A DNA stretch of 64,000 nucleotides from Zanthoxylum bungeanum (GCA_019454045.1 SKCR01023735.1:239446-303445), one strand, 5' to 3'. Shown: positions 48,101 through 57,919, counted from the first letter of the stretch. Numbers and translations are program-made. The notes: generated by a model from the sequence alone, not told the origin.

Positions 48101-51100
48101 GGAAGGGGACCTGTGCAGGGTGAAGGGTCGTCAGGAGCGGGAGAGCGGATGGATACCACCCACATTGCTTTTAACCAACCAGCAGAGTTTCCAACTGACC
48201 ATGTTGAAAGGACTAGTGAAGTTGACGACAAAACGGACGATAAAGAGCAAGCAAGAAAAATGATGTTGAAACGGGTTGAGTTTCCTTTCTTTGATGGTAC
48301 TGATCCAGTGGGATGGGTGACTCGAGCTGAGTAATTTTTTGAGATCCATCGAACCAGAACAGACATGAAGATTTCTCTGGCAATGGTTAGTATGGAGGGA
48401 AACACCATTCATTGGTTTCGTTGGTTGAGGAGAAAATACCCATTCTAACTTGGGATATCCTCACCACTGAAATTTTTAAGAGATATTCTGATAAGAATAG
48501 TGCGAATCCCTTTGAATTTCTGGCCGCACTGAGACAAGAGGGGACCAGGAGGATTATATTGAGCGTTTCGAGAGGTTAGCTTCACAGGTTACTGATTTGC
48601 CGGAAGAACAATATTTGGGATTTTTTTAAATGGGTTGGGGGAGAATATAAGAAGATTAAGAATCTTTGAGCCCAGAGACGTGATGAGAGCTATGGAACTA
48701 GCCAGAATGTTGGAGGAAGAGGTTGCAGGGGAATGGGGAAACTAGCGAGTAACTGGCATGAAAGGGATGAACCCCTTAGGTTGGAGACGATCCATTCCCA
48801 CTTTGGGCCAGGCCCAAAGTTTTGGAGCTTCAGTTAGAACAAATGGGCTGGGAATCGGGCCAAGATCGATTGGGTCGGGTTCTGGAGTATTTGGAGGAGG
48901 ACCTGAGAGAGCTAGTGTCTCTATCAACACACAGTACCCACGCACGGGAGCAAATGCAAACCCTAACCCACCGGCGACCGCTGGAACTTCAATCAATCAA
49001 GCTCTAATGGAGGTTCCATGAGGGGATCCACCGCCAGCAACGCACGAGGAGGGCGAAATCTTTCATATCAAGAATATGTGGAGAGGCGAGAGAATGGCTT
49101 ATGTTTTCGATGTGATCAACCTTATTCACCCCTACATAAATGCGTAGGAAAAACATTGAGGGTGATGATAATGGGGGAAGATGAGATAAACGAACAGGAG
49201 TCTATGATCAGAGAAACTGCTACTGAGATGCACGAGCAAGAGGAAGATCAAGAACCGACTCGTAATGAAGAAGAGCTAGAGTTGCCTATGTACTCGATAG
49301 GGGGCATCACCCGACCCCGGACTATGAAATTACTAGGCAAGATTTATGGAAATTCGGTTGTGGTAATGATAGACAGTGGGGTTGACGATCGAGGATACTC
49401 CATAGTTTGGAGTGTGTTTGGGAGATGGTCACAGAACAATGTCTCAGGGCATGTGCAAGGGGCTAACTTTGGAATTGGGTAAGATTGTAGTAACAATTGA
49501 TGGTTACTTGTTTCCATTAGGGGGGTAGATTTAATTCTAGGGGTGTCATGGTTGGAAACCTTAGGAGAGGTAAGAGTTGATTGGAGCAAAATGACTATGA
49601 AGTTTAACATTAGAGGGGAAATCAGTATAGTGGGGGATCCGATGCTCTGTCGCTCGCCGGTGTCGCTGAAGTCTATCATGAAGTTGGCATATGTAGAGTT
49701 TTGTGGGTGTTATTGTGGGAGGCTGAAAGAAAAAGGGAGTTTGGGCGAGACCACTCACTAAGTGAAGAACATGAGAACGAATTGGAAAGATTGTTAAGTC
49801 AATTTCCTCGGGTCTTCAAGGACCTACAGCCCTGCCACCAAGAAGAGAAATTGAACATGTCATCACCCTAAGACAAGGGGAAGGACCTATAAGGGTCAGC
49901 CTTATCGATATGCGCACGGACAGAAGGATGAAGAAGAACGATTGGTAAAGGAGATGTTGGCCACAGGTATTATCCAACCGAGTACCTCACCCTACTCTAG
50001 CCTGTGATTCTCGTAAAGAAGAGGATGGAGGGTGGAGATTCTGTGTAGATTATCGGGCTTTAAATGCCATCACGGTACCGGAAAAGTTTCATATACCAGT
50101 GATTGGGGAATTATTGGATGAATTACATGGGGCAAGGTTCTTCTCGAAGATAGATTTGCGTTCCGGATATCATCAAATTAGGGTGAGAGAGGAGGATATC
50201 GCTAAGACTGCCTTTAGAACGCATGAAGGACACTATGAATTCGTTGTGATGCCGTTTGGGCTGATGAATGCACCCGCGACTTTCCAAGCTACTATGAATA
50301 ACACATTTCGCCTTTACTTGCGCAAGTTTGTTCTTGTTTTCTTTGATGACATTTTGGTGTATAGTCGAGAGTGGGAGCAACATTTGATGCATGTGCAATT
50401 GGTGTTGGGGACTTTGGATAAGGATCAATTTGTGGTAAACAAAAAAGAAGTGCAGTTTTGGTAGGAGTCCATTGATTACTTAGGCCATGTAATTAGTGAG
50501 CAAGGAGTGGCTGCCGATCCCGACAAAATTAAGAGTGTTCTACAATGGCCTCTACCACGATCAGTTAAGGCTGTGAAGGGATTTTTAGGGTTGACGGGTT
50601 ACTACAGAAAATTTGTCCAAGACTACGGGAAGATAGACAAAACCTCTAACGGAATTACTGAAGAAAGACCAGTTTTGTTGGGGGAAAGAGGCATAAGAAG
50701 CTTTTGAGGAACTCAAGCGCAAGCTAACAAGCACGTCGGTTTTAGGGATTCCGAATTTTTCCCTTGAGTTTGAGATAGAATGTGACGCGTCGGGACGAGG
50801 GATTGGCGTCGTCTTGATGCAAAATCGCAGACCCCCTACCTACTTTAGTAAGGCACTTAAGGATAGGGCGCTGGCAAAATCCACTTATGAAAAGAACTCA
50901 TGGCTTTGGTCTTGGCCAATCAACATTGGTGACCGTACCAGTTGGGAAGGCGATTCAAGGTAAACACGGACCAAAAGAGCCGGAAGCACATACTACACTA
51001 CACAGAAAAATTTTCACACCGGACCAGCAAAATTGGGTAGTGAAGTTGATGGGATATGATTTTGATATCATCTATAAACCAGGAGGAGAAAATATAGCAG

Positions 51101-54100
51101 CGGATTCCCTCTCAAGACTCTGAAGCAGGGGAACTCACGGTAATTTCAGTATCAGCCTGGAAGGAGACAGCATTGCTAGAGCAGTCCTTAAGGGAAGATC
51201 CGAAGCTGGTTCAGTTAATTACAGAGTTGGAAAATGACCCAGTTTCGCACCATAGGTATATGTTGAGGGGTAAATTATTGTTTTATAAACAGCGATTGGT
51301 GGTTCCGGCTGGTTCGAAATGGGTTGAGATATTCATGCGCGAGTTTCATGATACCCCGATAGGAGGCCATTCGGGAGCTTTCAGAACCTATCAGCGTGTG
51401 GCAGAGAATGTATATTGGCAGGGCATGAAGGGGACACATATCGTTATGTAGTTGAGTGTGAAATTTGCCAGAGGCAGAAGTACCAACCCACCTCTCCAGG
51501 GGGATTACTTCAGCCGTTAGCTATTACAGAGAGTGTATGGGATGACATAGCGATGGATTCATAACTGGCTTACCAAAGTCCGCGGGCTATTCTGTGATTA
51601 TGGTGGTCGTGGATAGGCTGTCTAAATATGGCCATTTATTTGCTCTCAAACATCTTTATATACGGCCAAGCAAATAGCAGAAGTATTTATTAAGGAGTAG
51701 CCAAACTTCACGGTATTCCTAAGTCAATAATTAGTGATAGAGATCTGATATTCTTAAGTCATTTCTGGTCGGGATTTTTCAGATTGCAGGGTACTCAATT
51801 GAAGATGAGCTCGGCTTATCACCCTGAAACGGACGGTCAAACCGAGGTCTTTAACTGGTGTCTAGAGACCTACTTGAGATGCTTTGCTTCTGAACAACCT
51901 CATCATTGGTCCAAATGGCTACATTGGGCGGAGTATTGGTACAACACTAACTACCAAGTTGCTATCGGAAAGACCCCATTCGAAGTAGTGTATGGAAGGG
52001 CACCCCGACACTGAACAAATTTGTGAGGAGAAACTCAAGTAGAGAGGGAGGCGCAGGAACTGTTGGAGAGAGATGAGGTCATTCGGCAATTGAAGTTCAA
52101 TCGTCAGCGGGCCCAAGATAGAATGCAGAAATCAGCGAATGCGCATCGGAAAGATGTATCATTTTGTGAGGGGGATTGGGTTTATCTAAAATTACGACCT
52201 CATAGGCAACATTCTGTTTCTCGACGCATAAATGCTAAGTTTGCCGCTAAATTATATGGCCCATTTAGGATTCTGCGCAAAGTGGGAACGGTGGCATACA
52301 AATTGGAGCTTCCCCTAGACTCTCGAATTCATCCCGTCTTTCATGCTTCTCAACTCAAGAGAGCCCTCAGAACTCATCAAGCACTGTCACAAATTCCAGG
52401 AGAATTCGAAGAAGATTTTATCAAAATGGTGGAACCAGAGGCTTTTCTATCACAAAGAACAGTTCACAAGCAAAACAAGGAGAACTATCAATGGCTGGTG
52501 AAATGGCGGGACAGGGCATATGAAGAAGCAACCTGGGTGGATAGCGAAGTCATTCGTAAGCAATTTCCGGAATTTGGACTTGAGGACAAGTCAAGTCTTT
52601 CAGAGGGGAGCAATGTTAGGGACCAGAAGTTCCAAGATGGGCCAGAGAAAGCAAGCAAGCCCAACAATAGGAATCAAGAGGAGACAACCCAATCATTATG
52701 GAGGCCACCTGTATATCAAGTTTACGAAAGAAAGAAGAAGGGCACACGTGTGGAGAAAATGAGGGGACCAAGCACGAATGAAAAAGGGAAATGGGTTGCT
52801 GACGTGGGAAATTAGTTAGAAGGGGAATGATTACTGGAGGCGTATATAGGCAGGTTGTGGGTGTGTGTGTGGAGGGGGGAAAGAGAAAAAGATAATGTTG
52901 GATTTGTTGTGGGAAATCTCAGCTGGAGAAATGCTCCCTGCTTGAGGATTATTTTCTTGTTTTCTTTACTTTTCTTGCTGAATTTGTAATGAAACTCAAG
53001 GATACTTGAGAAATACTTTGTCATTACTACCCTATTTCAATTAATTGCAAACTTATTAGTTCTATTTCTTGATTCCATCAAACGAAAAGTTGCAATGTTT
53101 TATCATCCTTCAGAAGTACACCTTTATAATCCCACTGAAGGTAAGTTGCAATCCAGATCTACTCATTGCTATTTTATAGGATACTCTAATCATTCTAAAG
53201 GCTACAGATTCTCATGTAGAGAAGGGGGTTCCAGGATTATAGAATCACAAACAGCCAAGTTCTTGGAATTTGATGTGGCTGATAAAGATAATCATATAGA
53301 AATCTCAAATCAAGGACAACAGAACAGAATTGTTCAGATACCTATACCTATACAGTCTGAGACCTTGGAACCTACACCTGTGACTAATCCAGTTATGGAG
53401 GAGGAACCCATACAAGTAGACGAGGTCCCGCCGTTACAAGATATAGTTGTAGAGGTTCCATTAAGAAGGTCAACCAGGGTAAGGCGGTCTGTTGTTCCCT
53501 CTGAATATGAAGTTTATTTAAATGAGATTGATTATGACATAAGTCATTGTGTTGATCCAACAACTTTTAAAGAAACTATTTCTGGTTCTCAATCTGATCT
53601 ATGGTGGAATGCAATGAGGGACGAAATGCAATCTATGGGATATAATGGTATGTGAGAGCTTGTTGAATTACCTTAAGGTTGTAGACCTATTGGCTGTAAA
53701 TGAGTCTATAAGACTAAGAAATACTCCAAAGGGAATATTGAAAGGTTTAAAGCCAGATTAGTTGCCAAAGGATTTACTCAGAGAGGAGGAATCGATTACA
53801 CTGAAACTTTTTCTCTTGTATCTTCTAAAGATACATTTAGAGTAATCATGGCATTAGTAGCTGATTATGATTTAGAGCTACATCAGATGGATGTTAAAAT
53901 CGCATTCCTAAATTGAGAATTAAGCGAAGAGGTCTTTATGGTACAACCTGAAGGATTTCAGAAAGACGGTGAAGATCATCTTGTTTCTAAACTTGAAAAG
54001 TTTATTTATGGTTTGAAACAAGCCTCTCGACGGTGGTACCTAAAGTTTGACAATGTAATCTCCTCTTTAGGCTTTGTGGAAAGTAAAGTTGATAGATGCA

Positions 54101-57100
54101 TATATATCAAGATCAGTGGGAGCAAATTTATCTTTTTCATGCTTTATGTAGATGATATTTTGCTTGCATGTAACGATCTAGGAATGCTGAGGTATGAAAG
54201 ATCATTGTCTAGACATTTTGATATGAAAGATCTTGGAGAAGCATTTTTGTTATTGGTATTGAAATCCACAGAGATAGAACTCAAAAGGTATTAGGTCTCT
54301 CTCAGAAGGCATACATTGAGCGGATACTGGAGAGATTCAGTTTGCATGATTGTAAATCTTGGGATGTGTCAATTGCTAAAAGTGATAAATTGAGCCTGGC
54401 ACAGTCACTTAAGAATGAAGTTGAGAGAGAGTCCATGAAGGCAGTGTCATATGCTAGTGCAGTAGGAAGCCTGATGTATGCACAGGTATGCACTAGACCT
54501 GACATTGCACTTGCAGTTGGTGTACTGGGAAGATTTTTATCTAATTCGGGAAAGGAACATTGGATTGCTACCAATAAAGTTTTTCGATATCTTAAGGGGA
54601 CTGAAGATTACGTATTGACATACAGAAAGGTTGAGAATCTTGAACTAGTAGGGTATACGGACTCTGACTTTGCTGGTTGTTCAGATGATAGGAAATCTAC
54701 CTCAGGATATGTGTTTATGCTAGCAGGTGGAACTATATCTTGGAAAAGTGTCAAGCACACATTAGTAACTTCTTCCACGATGCAGGCTGAGTTTGTAGCA
54801 TGTTTTGGTGCAGCGTCACGGGCTGTTTGCCTACGAAATCTCATTACATAAATGTCAATTGTTGACTCCATTTCTAGACCTATAAAGTTGTATTGTGATA
54901 ACCTTTCAGCTGTATTATTTGCGAAAAATAATAAGAATATCACTAGATCAAAGCATATGGAGGTCAAATACTTGACAATAAAGGAACTAGTTAAGAAAAG
55001 TGACATTATAGTAGAGCATATCGGTATAGATGATATGATTGCTGATCATTTGACCAAAGGTCTTCGACCCATTGTTTATGCTAAGCATGTTGCTTGTATG
55101 GGTTTGGTAAAGTCTTTTGATACCTTAGGTTAGTGGGAGGCATCATTGCTCTATATTATTTTCTTTGTACGTTTGTACATATATTTTGTGTATTTTGCAA
55201 TGATTATCTATAAAGGTGCATCTTCATTAAAAGATATTAATGTTTATTGTTTGATATATCATTGTGTAAAGTCTTATGATGTGTGTCAATCATAAGCATT
55301 GGCTTGGGGCATAAAGTTAATGAGCTTTGTTGGTATGTCTTGTGACACATAAAGTTTATCTCGAGATAATAAAGAAATAAAAGACATACATGCTTATTAT
55401 TTAAGCATTCATTTCTCATGCGTGTGTGGCCTGCATAAGGTAGAGAAATCAATGTTTAAAAATACGTGGCGGCGCTTCGAGGCGGCCGGCCATTGAGGCG
55501 CGAGGCTGACCTCCTCGAGGCGGCGAGGCGGGTGCCTCAATCCGAACGTCAAAAAAATTAATAATTTTTGTAACTTGATGAACGAATAATTCTTGATTAC
55601 TAGTAAATTTATTATAAATATTTAATAAATTAATAAATTAATAATTAATGATTTTAACTAAGGATGTTTTTGTTAATAATTCATTACGATTTATAAATAA
55701 GGTAAATACATTAATGAAAATACTATTTGATTCCAATTATGATTCCTACATCTAATTAATCATCTTCTTTTTTTATCACCAATACTATAATTAACATTAC
55801 TAGGTGAATAATTCATGACTAACAATTAAATTATCAAGCTGTTCAATTCACAAACAATAAATAAAAAATGAGATTAAATTTTAAGTATCAATAATATATG
55901 AAGTAATTAAAAAATAATAACGTAAAGTAAATATTATATTTGATTGTATAAATTGTTATACTAAATATTAAAAAAATATCATTTTTATCTAATAAAGTAA
56001 CTTAGTCAAATAATGAACCAAAGCAAACATAGCCCACTACAAAGACATGGAAGTATCAAAGCAATATTGTCCACGTGCAGACTTTGAAAGCAAAATAAAA
56101 AATAAAAAATAATAGCTATTTTCGACTTTATTAATCTTCTATCAAAAAAATATCTCATCACTATTCATCTTTTAATTTCTTTGACTTTATTGTATGAATA
56201 TTATCAAACACTGCATCTGCATCTTCTTCATCGGCATGTTCTTCATTTCTGCATCTGCACCTTCTTCATTTCTGCATCTGCATCTTCATCTTCGTCTTCT
56301 TCTTCATCATTTATTCGTCTTCTTCTTCTTCATTTTCGCATCTTCTTCTTCGCCTTCTTCTTCTTCATTTCTGCATCTTCTTCTTCTTCATTTATTTCCG
56401 CGTCTTCTTCTTCTTCGTTTCTGGTGATGAAACCAAAGAGAGCACTTCGTGTGAGCAGAGAGCTGCGTGAGAGAGCCAAAATGGGTTGACTGTGAGGCGG
56501 CCGCCTCACCCCGCCTTGCGCCGACTCAGCGCGAGGAGAGGTGGGGCGGCCGCCTCAAGCGGGAAGACCGCGGGGATTATGGATTTACCGAATTAGGCGG
56601 CCGCCTCGACACGCCGATGGCCAAAGGCGGCGACTCGGCGCCTCGAGCGGCGCCTCAAACCGTATTTTTAAACACTGAGAGAAATTGGTGACCGATAAGA
56701 GAAATAACACATGAATTTTAGATCAAAAAGTGAATGTTATTGTATCTTACTGCTTTATCACATCTTGTTCATGTCGATAAGGTTGTTTGATATACGTAAC
56801 CATGGAATGGACTATGTTGCATTATAATGTAGGTACCGTCATGATTCTATATTTATGATCTTATTGGACGGAATGGTATACTAGAGTTGTTTCTGAACCA
56901 ATATTGGATCCATAAAGTATTATTAGCATTAAAACATTCACAATTGATATCGCTCAAGTGGGAGAATGTTATAATATTTTATTCTAATATTATTATGGGT
57001 TTCTATTAATTGTGATATATGTTTTAATAGAACGCTAAGATAATTAGTTTTGTAATAGAAACTGTGAAGCTCAATTGTCTGATCTAATAAAATGGGTTGG

Positions 57101-57919
57101 ACTCTATATTAATTGATGTGTGAAAATTAGAACGGGCTTTAGAATGATTATGGGCTTTTGATGGGTGAGCCCATTACACTCCATAAATTAGTGAGATAAG
57201 GTCTCACTCTCACTCCCCTAATATAGATTACTCTATAAGCTTCCTTTATAATTATTAGTTTCTCTCTCTTAATATAAGGTGATTATTATTAAAAGCCAAA
57301 AGCATAATTGAGATGTGATGCATGCTGACTAGCTTCACACCTCAGTTATGCCTATATAATTCATTCATGAATGAAAGAAATTGAGAGGCATTTACGAGAG
57401 AGAAATAGAAGCATAAGGAAGAGGCTTATTGGGACACCGATGGGAGAAGAGAGTGATCTTCTCATGCAAACATTCAACAGAAATCAGGTACGCTCTCTGA
57501 ATCATCCGAATAATTTTTTTAATTTTATTCTAAGCTTTTGTGATGAAGGACATGTTGCAAAATAAATCCCAACATAACTAAGCAACGATCACATACGTGA
57601 AATTCAGTTAACAATAAGCATTTTTTATCTTTTTATTTTCGTATTTTTACGTCAGTTTCTAGGTAGCCAAACAGTCCATACGAGTTCGAAAACCTTATGA
57701 TTACACAACAACAACACACAAGAAAAAAGAAACAGTACTTAAATATAATAAAGAGCTAATTTGATCGCGAACTCACGAGAACAAAGAGCGGAGAAAACAA
57801 GAATAATGAAAAGCGTAAATGCGATAAATCATCAACCTGCAGAGATCGTCGAGAAGTTCTTGCGGAGGAAGGCCGCCGTTCTTTAACGGCGCGCTTGACG
57901 ATCGATTGGGACCGGACAT
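30176..57919 (-). CDS. DCP2: mRNA-decapping enzyme subunit 2 (Nudix hydrolase)
   Basis: Eight coding exons: 57919-57837, 33952-33801, 33670-33543, 33375-33280, 32097-31945, 31009-30906, 30820-30753, 30360-30176, giving 969 nt and 322 residues. All junctions are GT-AG with matching phases. DCP2 removes the m7G cap from mRNA in the cytoplasm (P-bodies, with DCP1) before 5'-3' decay. Residues 1-28 are [11 protein letters not shown]...LLDDLC; then the Box A/N-terminal domain (about 20-100; [28 protein letters not shown]). The Nudix domain is about 104-240, with the full box G138-x5-E144-x7-R152-E153-V-x-E156-E157-x-G159 split between exons 4 and 5, and [10 protein letters not shown] as Box B region. 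No inactivating change is seen. Intron 1 (33953-57836) is 23,884 bp and filled with nested transposons. Confidence 0.95.
34653..35356 (+). repeat. Copia (intron) 5' LTR
   Basis: 704 bp, starting TGTTAGAATA. It is followed two bases later by the TGGTATCAGAGC primer-binding site. It carries a degenerate end (CTCAGTA against CCCAACA in the partner). Confidence 0.9.
35371..36541 (+). other. Copia leader between primer-binding site and gag
   Basis: AT-rich, no domain recognised. It is split from gag by the hAT insertion at 36542. Confidence 0.5.
36614..37145 (-). repeat. 3' LTR of the gene-capturing element
   Basis: 532 bp, partner of 40069-40597. The minus strand starts TGTTAGGTACCAATTATAG directly after the purine tract GGAGGGGGGCAA. 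Confidence 0.9.
37304..37808 (-). pseudogene. NPH3-domain (phototropic-response, BTB/NPH3 family) fragment
   Basis: Starts [20 protein letters not shown] immediately after the PPR E-motif and continues [18 protein letters not shown]; after a frameshift near 37620, [20 protein letters not shown], then [16 protein letters not shown] and [16 protein letters not shown]. These are the successive conserved blocks of NPH3 domains (adaptors of CUL3 ubiquitin ligases in phototropin signalling). The BTB domain and the C-terminal half are missing. Confidence 0.8.
37809..38758 (-). pseudogene. PPR protein fragment (PLS type)
   Basis: Tandem pentatricopeptide repeats: [20 protein letters not shown], then [122 protein letters not shown], then after a frameshift near 38100 [25 protein letters not shown] and [17 protein letters not shown] (start of the E motif). 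PPR proteins bind organellar RNA. The N-terminal fusion to eIF(iso)4E and the C-terminal fusion to NPH3 are both in frame. Confidence 0.88.
38759..39172 (-). pseudogene. eIF(iso)4E fragment (captured, fused to PPR)
   Basis: 138 residues from [10 protein letters not shown] to LIGEQFDEA. It reads [25 protein letters not shown], a KWVDPKC block and GGKW, then [16 protein letters not shown], the N-terminal two thirds of the plant cap-binding translation factor eIF(iso)4E. The Trp pair of the cap pocket is present, but the Glu following the second Trp in the family (KWED) is Val here (KWVD). The fragment runs directly, in frame and without introns, into a PPR sequence at 38758. It could not act as an eIF4E because the C-terminal third is missing. 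Confidence 0.85.
39173..40044 (-). pseudogene. Gag-like remnant upstream of captured genes
   Basis: Frames on the minus strand such as [20 protein letters not shown] and [22 protein letters not shown] look like the N-terminal part of a chromovirus-type gag, and end [19 protein letters not shown] in a different frame from the eIF(iso)4E piece. Several stops. The assignment is by position and composition, not by a diagnostic motif. Confidence 0.4.
40045..40066 (-). other. Primer-binding site, tRNA-Tyr type (diverged)
   Basis: Minus-strand TGGTCTGACCTGTCGGAT resembles the tRNA-Tyr 3'-end complement TGGTCCGACCTGCCGGAT, with C-to-T changes as expected from deamination of methylated cytosine. Confidence 0.65.
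40069..40597 (-). repeat. 5' LTR of the gene-capturing element
   Basis: 529 bp, partner of 36614-37145, with about 17 substitutions and short indels by eye. It directly precedes the primer-binding site (about 40045-40066). Confidence 0.9.
41213..41931 (+). pseudogene. Copia (intron) gag
   Basis: A UBN2-type gag: [48 protein letters not shown]; a frame change near 41520 and a TGA at about 41594; then [20 protein letters not shown] and the zinc knuckle start [11 protein letters not shown], where another shift breaks the CCHC motif. Non-functional. Confidence 0.8.
41741..42484 (+). pseudogene. Copia (intron) protease and pre-integrase region
   Basis: [11 protein letters not shown] is the aspartic protease active site (D-S-G), followed by [34 protein letters not shown], typical of copia protease, and then the gag-pre-integrase segment with a disrupted His/Cys finger near 42440-42560. 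Confidence 0.82.
42600..43106 (+). pseudogene. Copia (intron) integrase core, cut by the chromovirus insertion
   Basis: [10 protein letters not shown] carries the first Asp, [10 protein letters not shown] the second, and [12 protein letters not shown] the Glu. Directly after VAERR the sequence jumps to [20 protein letters not shown], so about 15-20 residues of the helix after the catalytic Glu are missing. An in-frame TGA at about 42704 also interrupts it. The reading stops at VWGCP, where TCCTT is duplicated by the chromovirus insertion, and resumes at 53106. Confidence 0.85.
43112..43603 (+). repeat. Chromovirus 5' LTR
   Basis: 492 bp, TGTTAGGGACC to TTTTATCA, same length as the 3' LTR and about 4-5% different. 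Two bases separate it from the primer-binding site. Confidence 0.93.
43606..43627 (+). other. Chromovirus primer-binding site, tRNA-Tyr
   Basis: 22 bases starting TGGTCCGACCTGCCGGAT are the perfect complement of the 3' end of plant tRNA-Tyr(GUA), including CCA and running into the T-loop. Found by comparison with the tRNA sequence from memory. Confidence 0.8.
43849..44991 (+). pseudogene. Chromovirus gag, copy A
   Basis: [20 protein letters not shown], then a stop (TAA where Gln is expected), [50 protein letters not shown] and [10 protein letters not shown] form the gag capsid. After a stop at 44514 the frame continues with a Gly/Ser-rich linker and a zinc knuckle [16 protein letters not shown] 2-bp deletion near 44968 (relative to copy B) shifts the frame. 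Confidence 0.85.
44993..46886 (+). pseudogene. Chromovirus protease, RT and RNase H, copy A
   Basis: The protease region has VVMIDSGV, after which the usual A-T-x-N-F-I is not recognisable. [51 protein letters not shown] and active site [16 protein letters not shown]. An extra T near 46223 (shared with copy B) ends the frame at EVQFW; RT then continues at 46274 ([21 protein letters not shown]). RNase H follows with a shared TGA for Trp near 46699 and [12 protein letters not shown] at its end. Confidence 0.87.
46936..48030 (+). pseudogene. Chromovirus integrase, copy A (truncated by the duplication junction)
   Basis: HHCC finger [15 protein letters not shown]...CEICQRQK; core WDDIAMDS (stop follows), [13 protein letters not shown] and [12 protein letters not shown] (D, D, E). 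The C-terminal [15 protein letters not shown]...[10 protein letters not shown] stops at the junction (48028-48034), where gag copy B begins. A 2-bp deletion near 47693 shifts the frame, and copy A has no chromodomain. Confidence 0.85.
48031..52269 (+). repeat. Second unit of the chromovirus internal tandem duplication (gag to integrase, copy B)
   Basis: Repeats 43797-48030 almost exactly (offset 4234, rising to 4239 through small indels). It holds gag (48083 on), zinc knuckle (49100-49140), protease, RT with FFDD box (about 50340), RNase H and integrase (51173-52016). The shared stops (gag TRAE-stop, EVQFW-stop, integrase DS-stop) show the element was already dead when it duplicated. Differences between copies are mostly single-base indels in short homopolymers. 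Confidence 0.9.
52063..52815 (+). pseudogene. Chromovirus integrase C-terminus with chromodomain
   Basis: [36 protein letters not shown], then [13 protein letters not shown] (GPY/F-type module), followed by the chromodomain [20 protein letters not shown]. Chromodomains direct integration to marked chromatin. The frame then passes [15 protein letters not shown], crosses the purine tract and ends inside the 3' LTR. The chromodomain is the reason for calling this a chromovirus. Confidence 0.88.
52614..53105 (+). repeat. Chromovirus 3' LTR
   Basis: 492 bp, TGTTAGGGACC to TTTTATCA, followed by the TCCTT target duplication. The upstream coding frame (chromodomain) reads on into this LTR before stopping. 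Confidence 0.93.
53106..54300 (+). pseudogene. Copia (intron) integrase C-terminus and reverse transcriptase
   Basis: Resumes with [13 protein letters not shown]...[17 protein letters not shown] (end of the integrase segment), then the linker [21 protein letters not shown] has [50 protein letters not shown] and the YVDD active site at about 54145. At least four in-frame stops (for example 53655, 53676 and 53914) and a shift near 54250. Confidence 0.87.
54342..55133 (+). pseudogene. Copia (intron) RNase H
   Basis: [20 protein letters not shown], then the RNase H domain [40 protein letters not shown], a stop at 54849, [18 protein letters not shown], and the usual C-terminal [10 protein letters not shown]...HVACMGL. 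This completes the copia pol in the order IN-RT-RH. Confidence 0.87.
55450..56677. mobile_element. Second non-autonomous hAT element, 1.2 kb
   Basis: 8-bp target duplication AGAGAAAT (55442-55449 and 56678-56685). Terminal inverted repeats CA(A/G)TGTTTAAAAATACG. The subterminal regions are rich in GGCGGC / GAGGCGGCCGCCTC words; the middle is AT-rich. No transposase. It lies between the copia RNase H and the copia 3' LTR. Confidence 0.87.
56215..56427 (+). repeat. TCT/CTT-rich microsatellite inside the hAT element
   Basis: Imperfect (CTTCTT)n mixed with TTCATTTCTGCATCTGCATC units. The Ser/Phe-rich translations of this stretch are repeat artefacts. Confidence 0.85.
56967..57574 (+). repeat. 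Copia (intron) 3' LTR
   Basis: 608 bp, TGTTATAATA to CCCAACA, next to the TAACT target duplication. It lacks several short segments present in the 5' copy (around the matching 35020 and 35130-35240 parts). Confidence 0.9.

Larger units (their letters stand above)
43112..53105 (+). mobile_element. Chromovirus (Ty3/gypsy with chromodomain), internally duplicated
   Basis: The target duplication is TCCTT (43107-43111 and 53106-53110), interrupting the copia integrase. Both LTRs are 492 bp (43112-43603, 52614-53105) with about 22 differences by eye. The primer-binding site matches tRNA-Tyr and the purine tract CAGAGGGGAGCAA precedes 52614. Gag-protease-RT-RNase H-integrase is present twice (43797-48030 and 48031-52269) as a direct tandem duplication; the integrase end and chromodomain occur once. 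All copies share inactivating stops. Confidence 0.93.
34653..57574 (+). mobile_element. Copia LTR retrotransposon in DCP2 intron 1, itself interrupted three times
   Basis: The target duplication is TAACT (34648-34652 and 57575-57579). LTRs 34653-35356 and 56967-57574 share TGTTA(G/T)AATATTTTATTC starts and differ by about 6% by eye plus a ~95-bp length difference. The tRNA-Met primer-binding site TGGTATCAGAGC is at 35359-35370 and the polypurine tract CAAGTGGGAGAA precedes 56967. The element is antisense to DCP2. Interruptions: hAT element 36542-41078, chromovirus 43112-53105, hAT element 55450-56677. Removing them restores a copia of roughly 7 kb. Confidence 0.93.
33953..57836 (-). other. 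DCP2 intron 1, 23.9 kb, enlarged by nested transposons
   Basis: The donor CTGCAG|GTTGATG (57837/57836) and acceptor GCTGCAG|TCGG (33953/33952) join to rebuild [12 protein letters not shown] in frame. Subtracting the copia element with its nested passengers (34653-57574) leaves under 1 kb of original intron, so the ancestral intron was ordinary in size. Confidence 0.9.

Noticed and set aside
56181..56489. Ser/His/Phe-rich plus-strand frames
   Set aside because: They are translations of the CTT/TCT microsatellite inside the hAT element.
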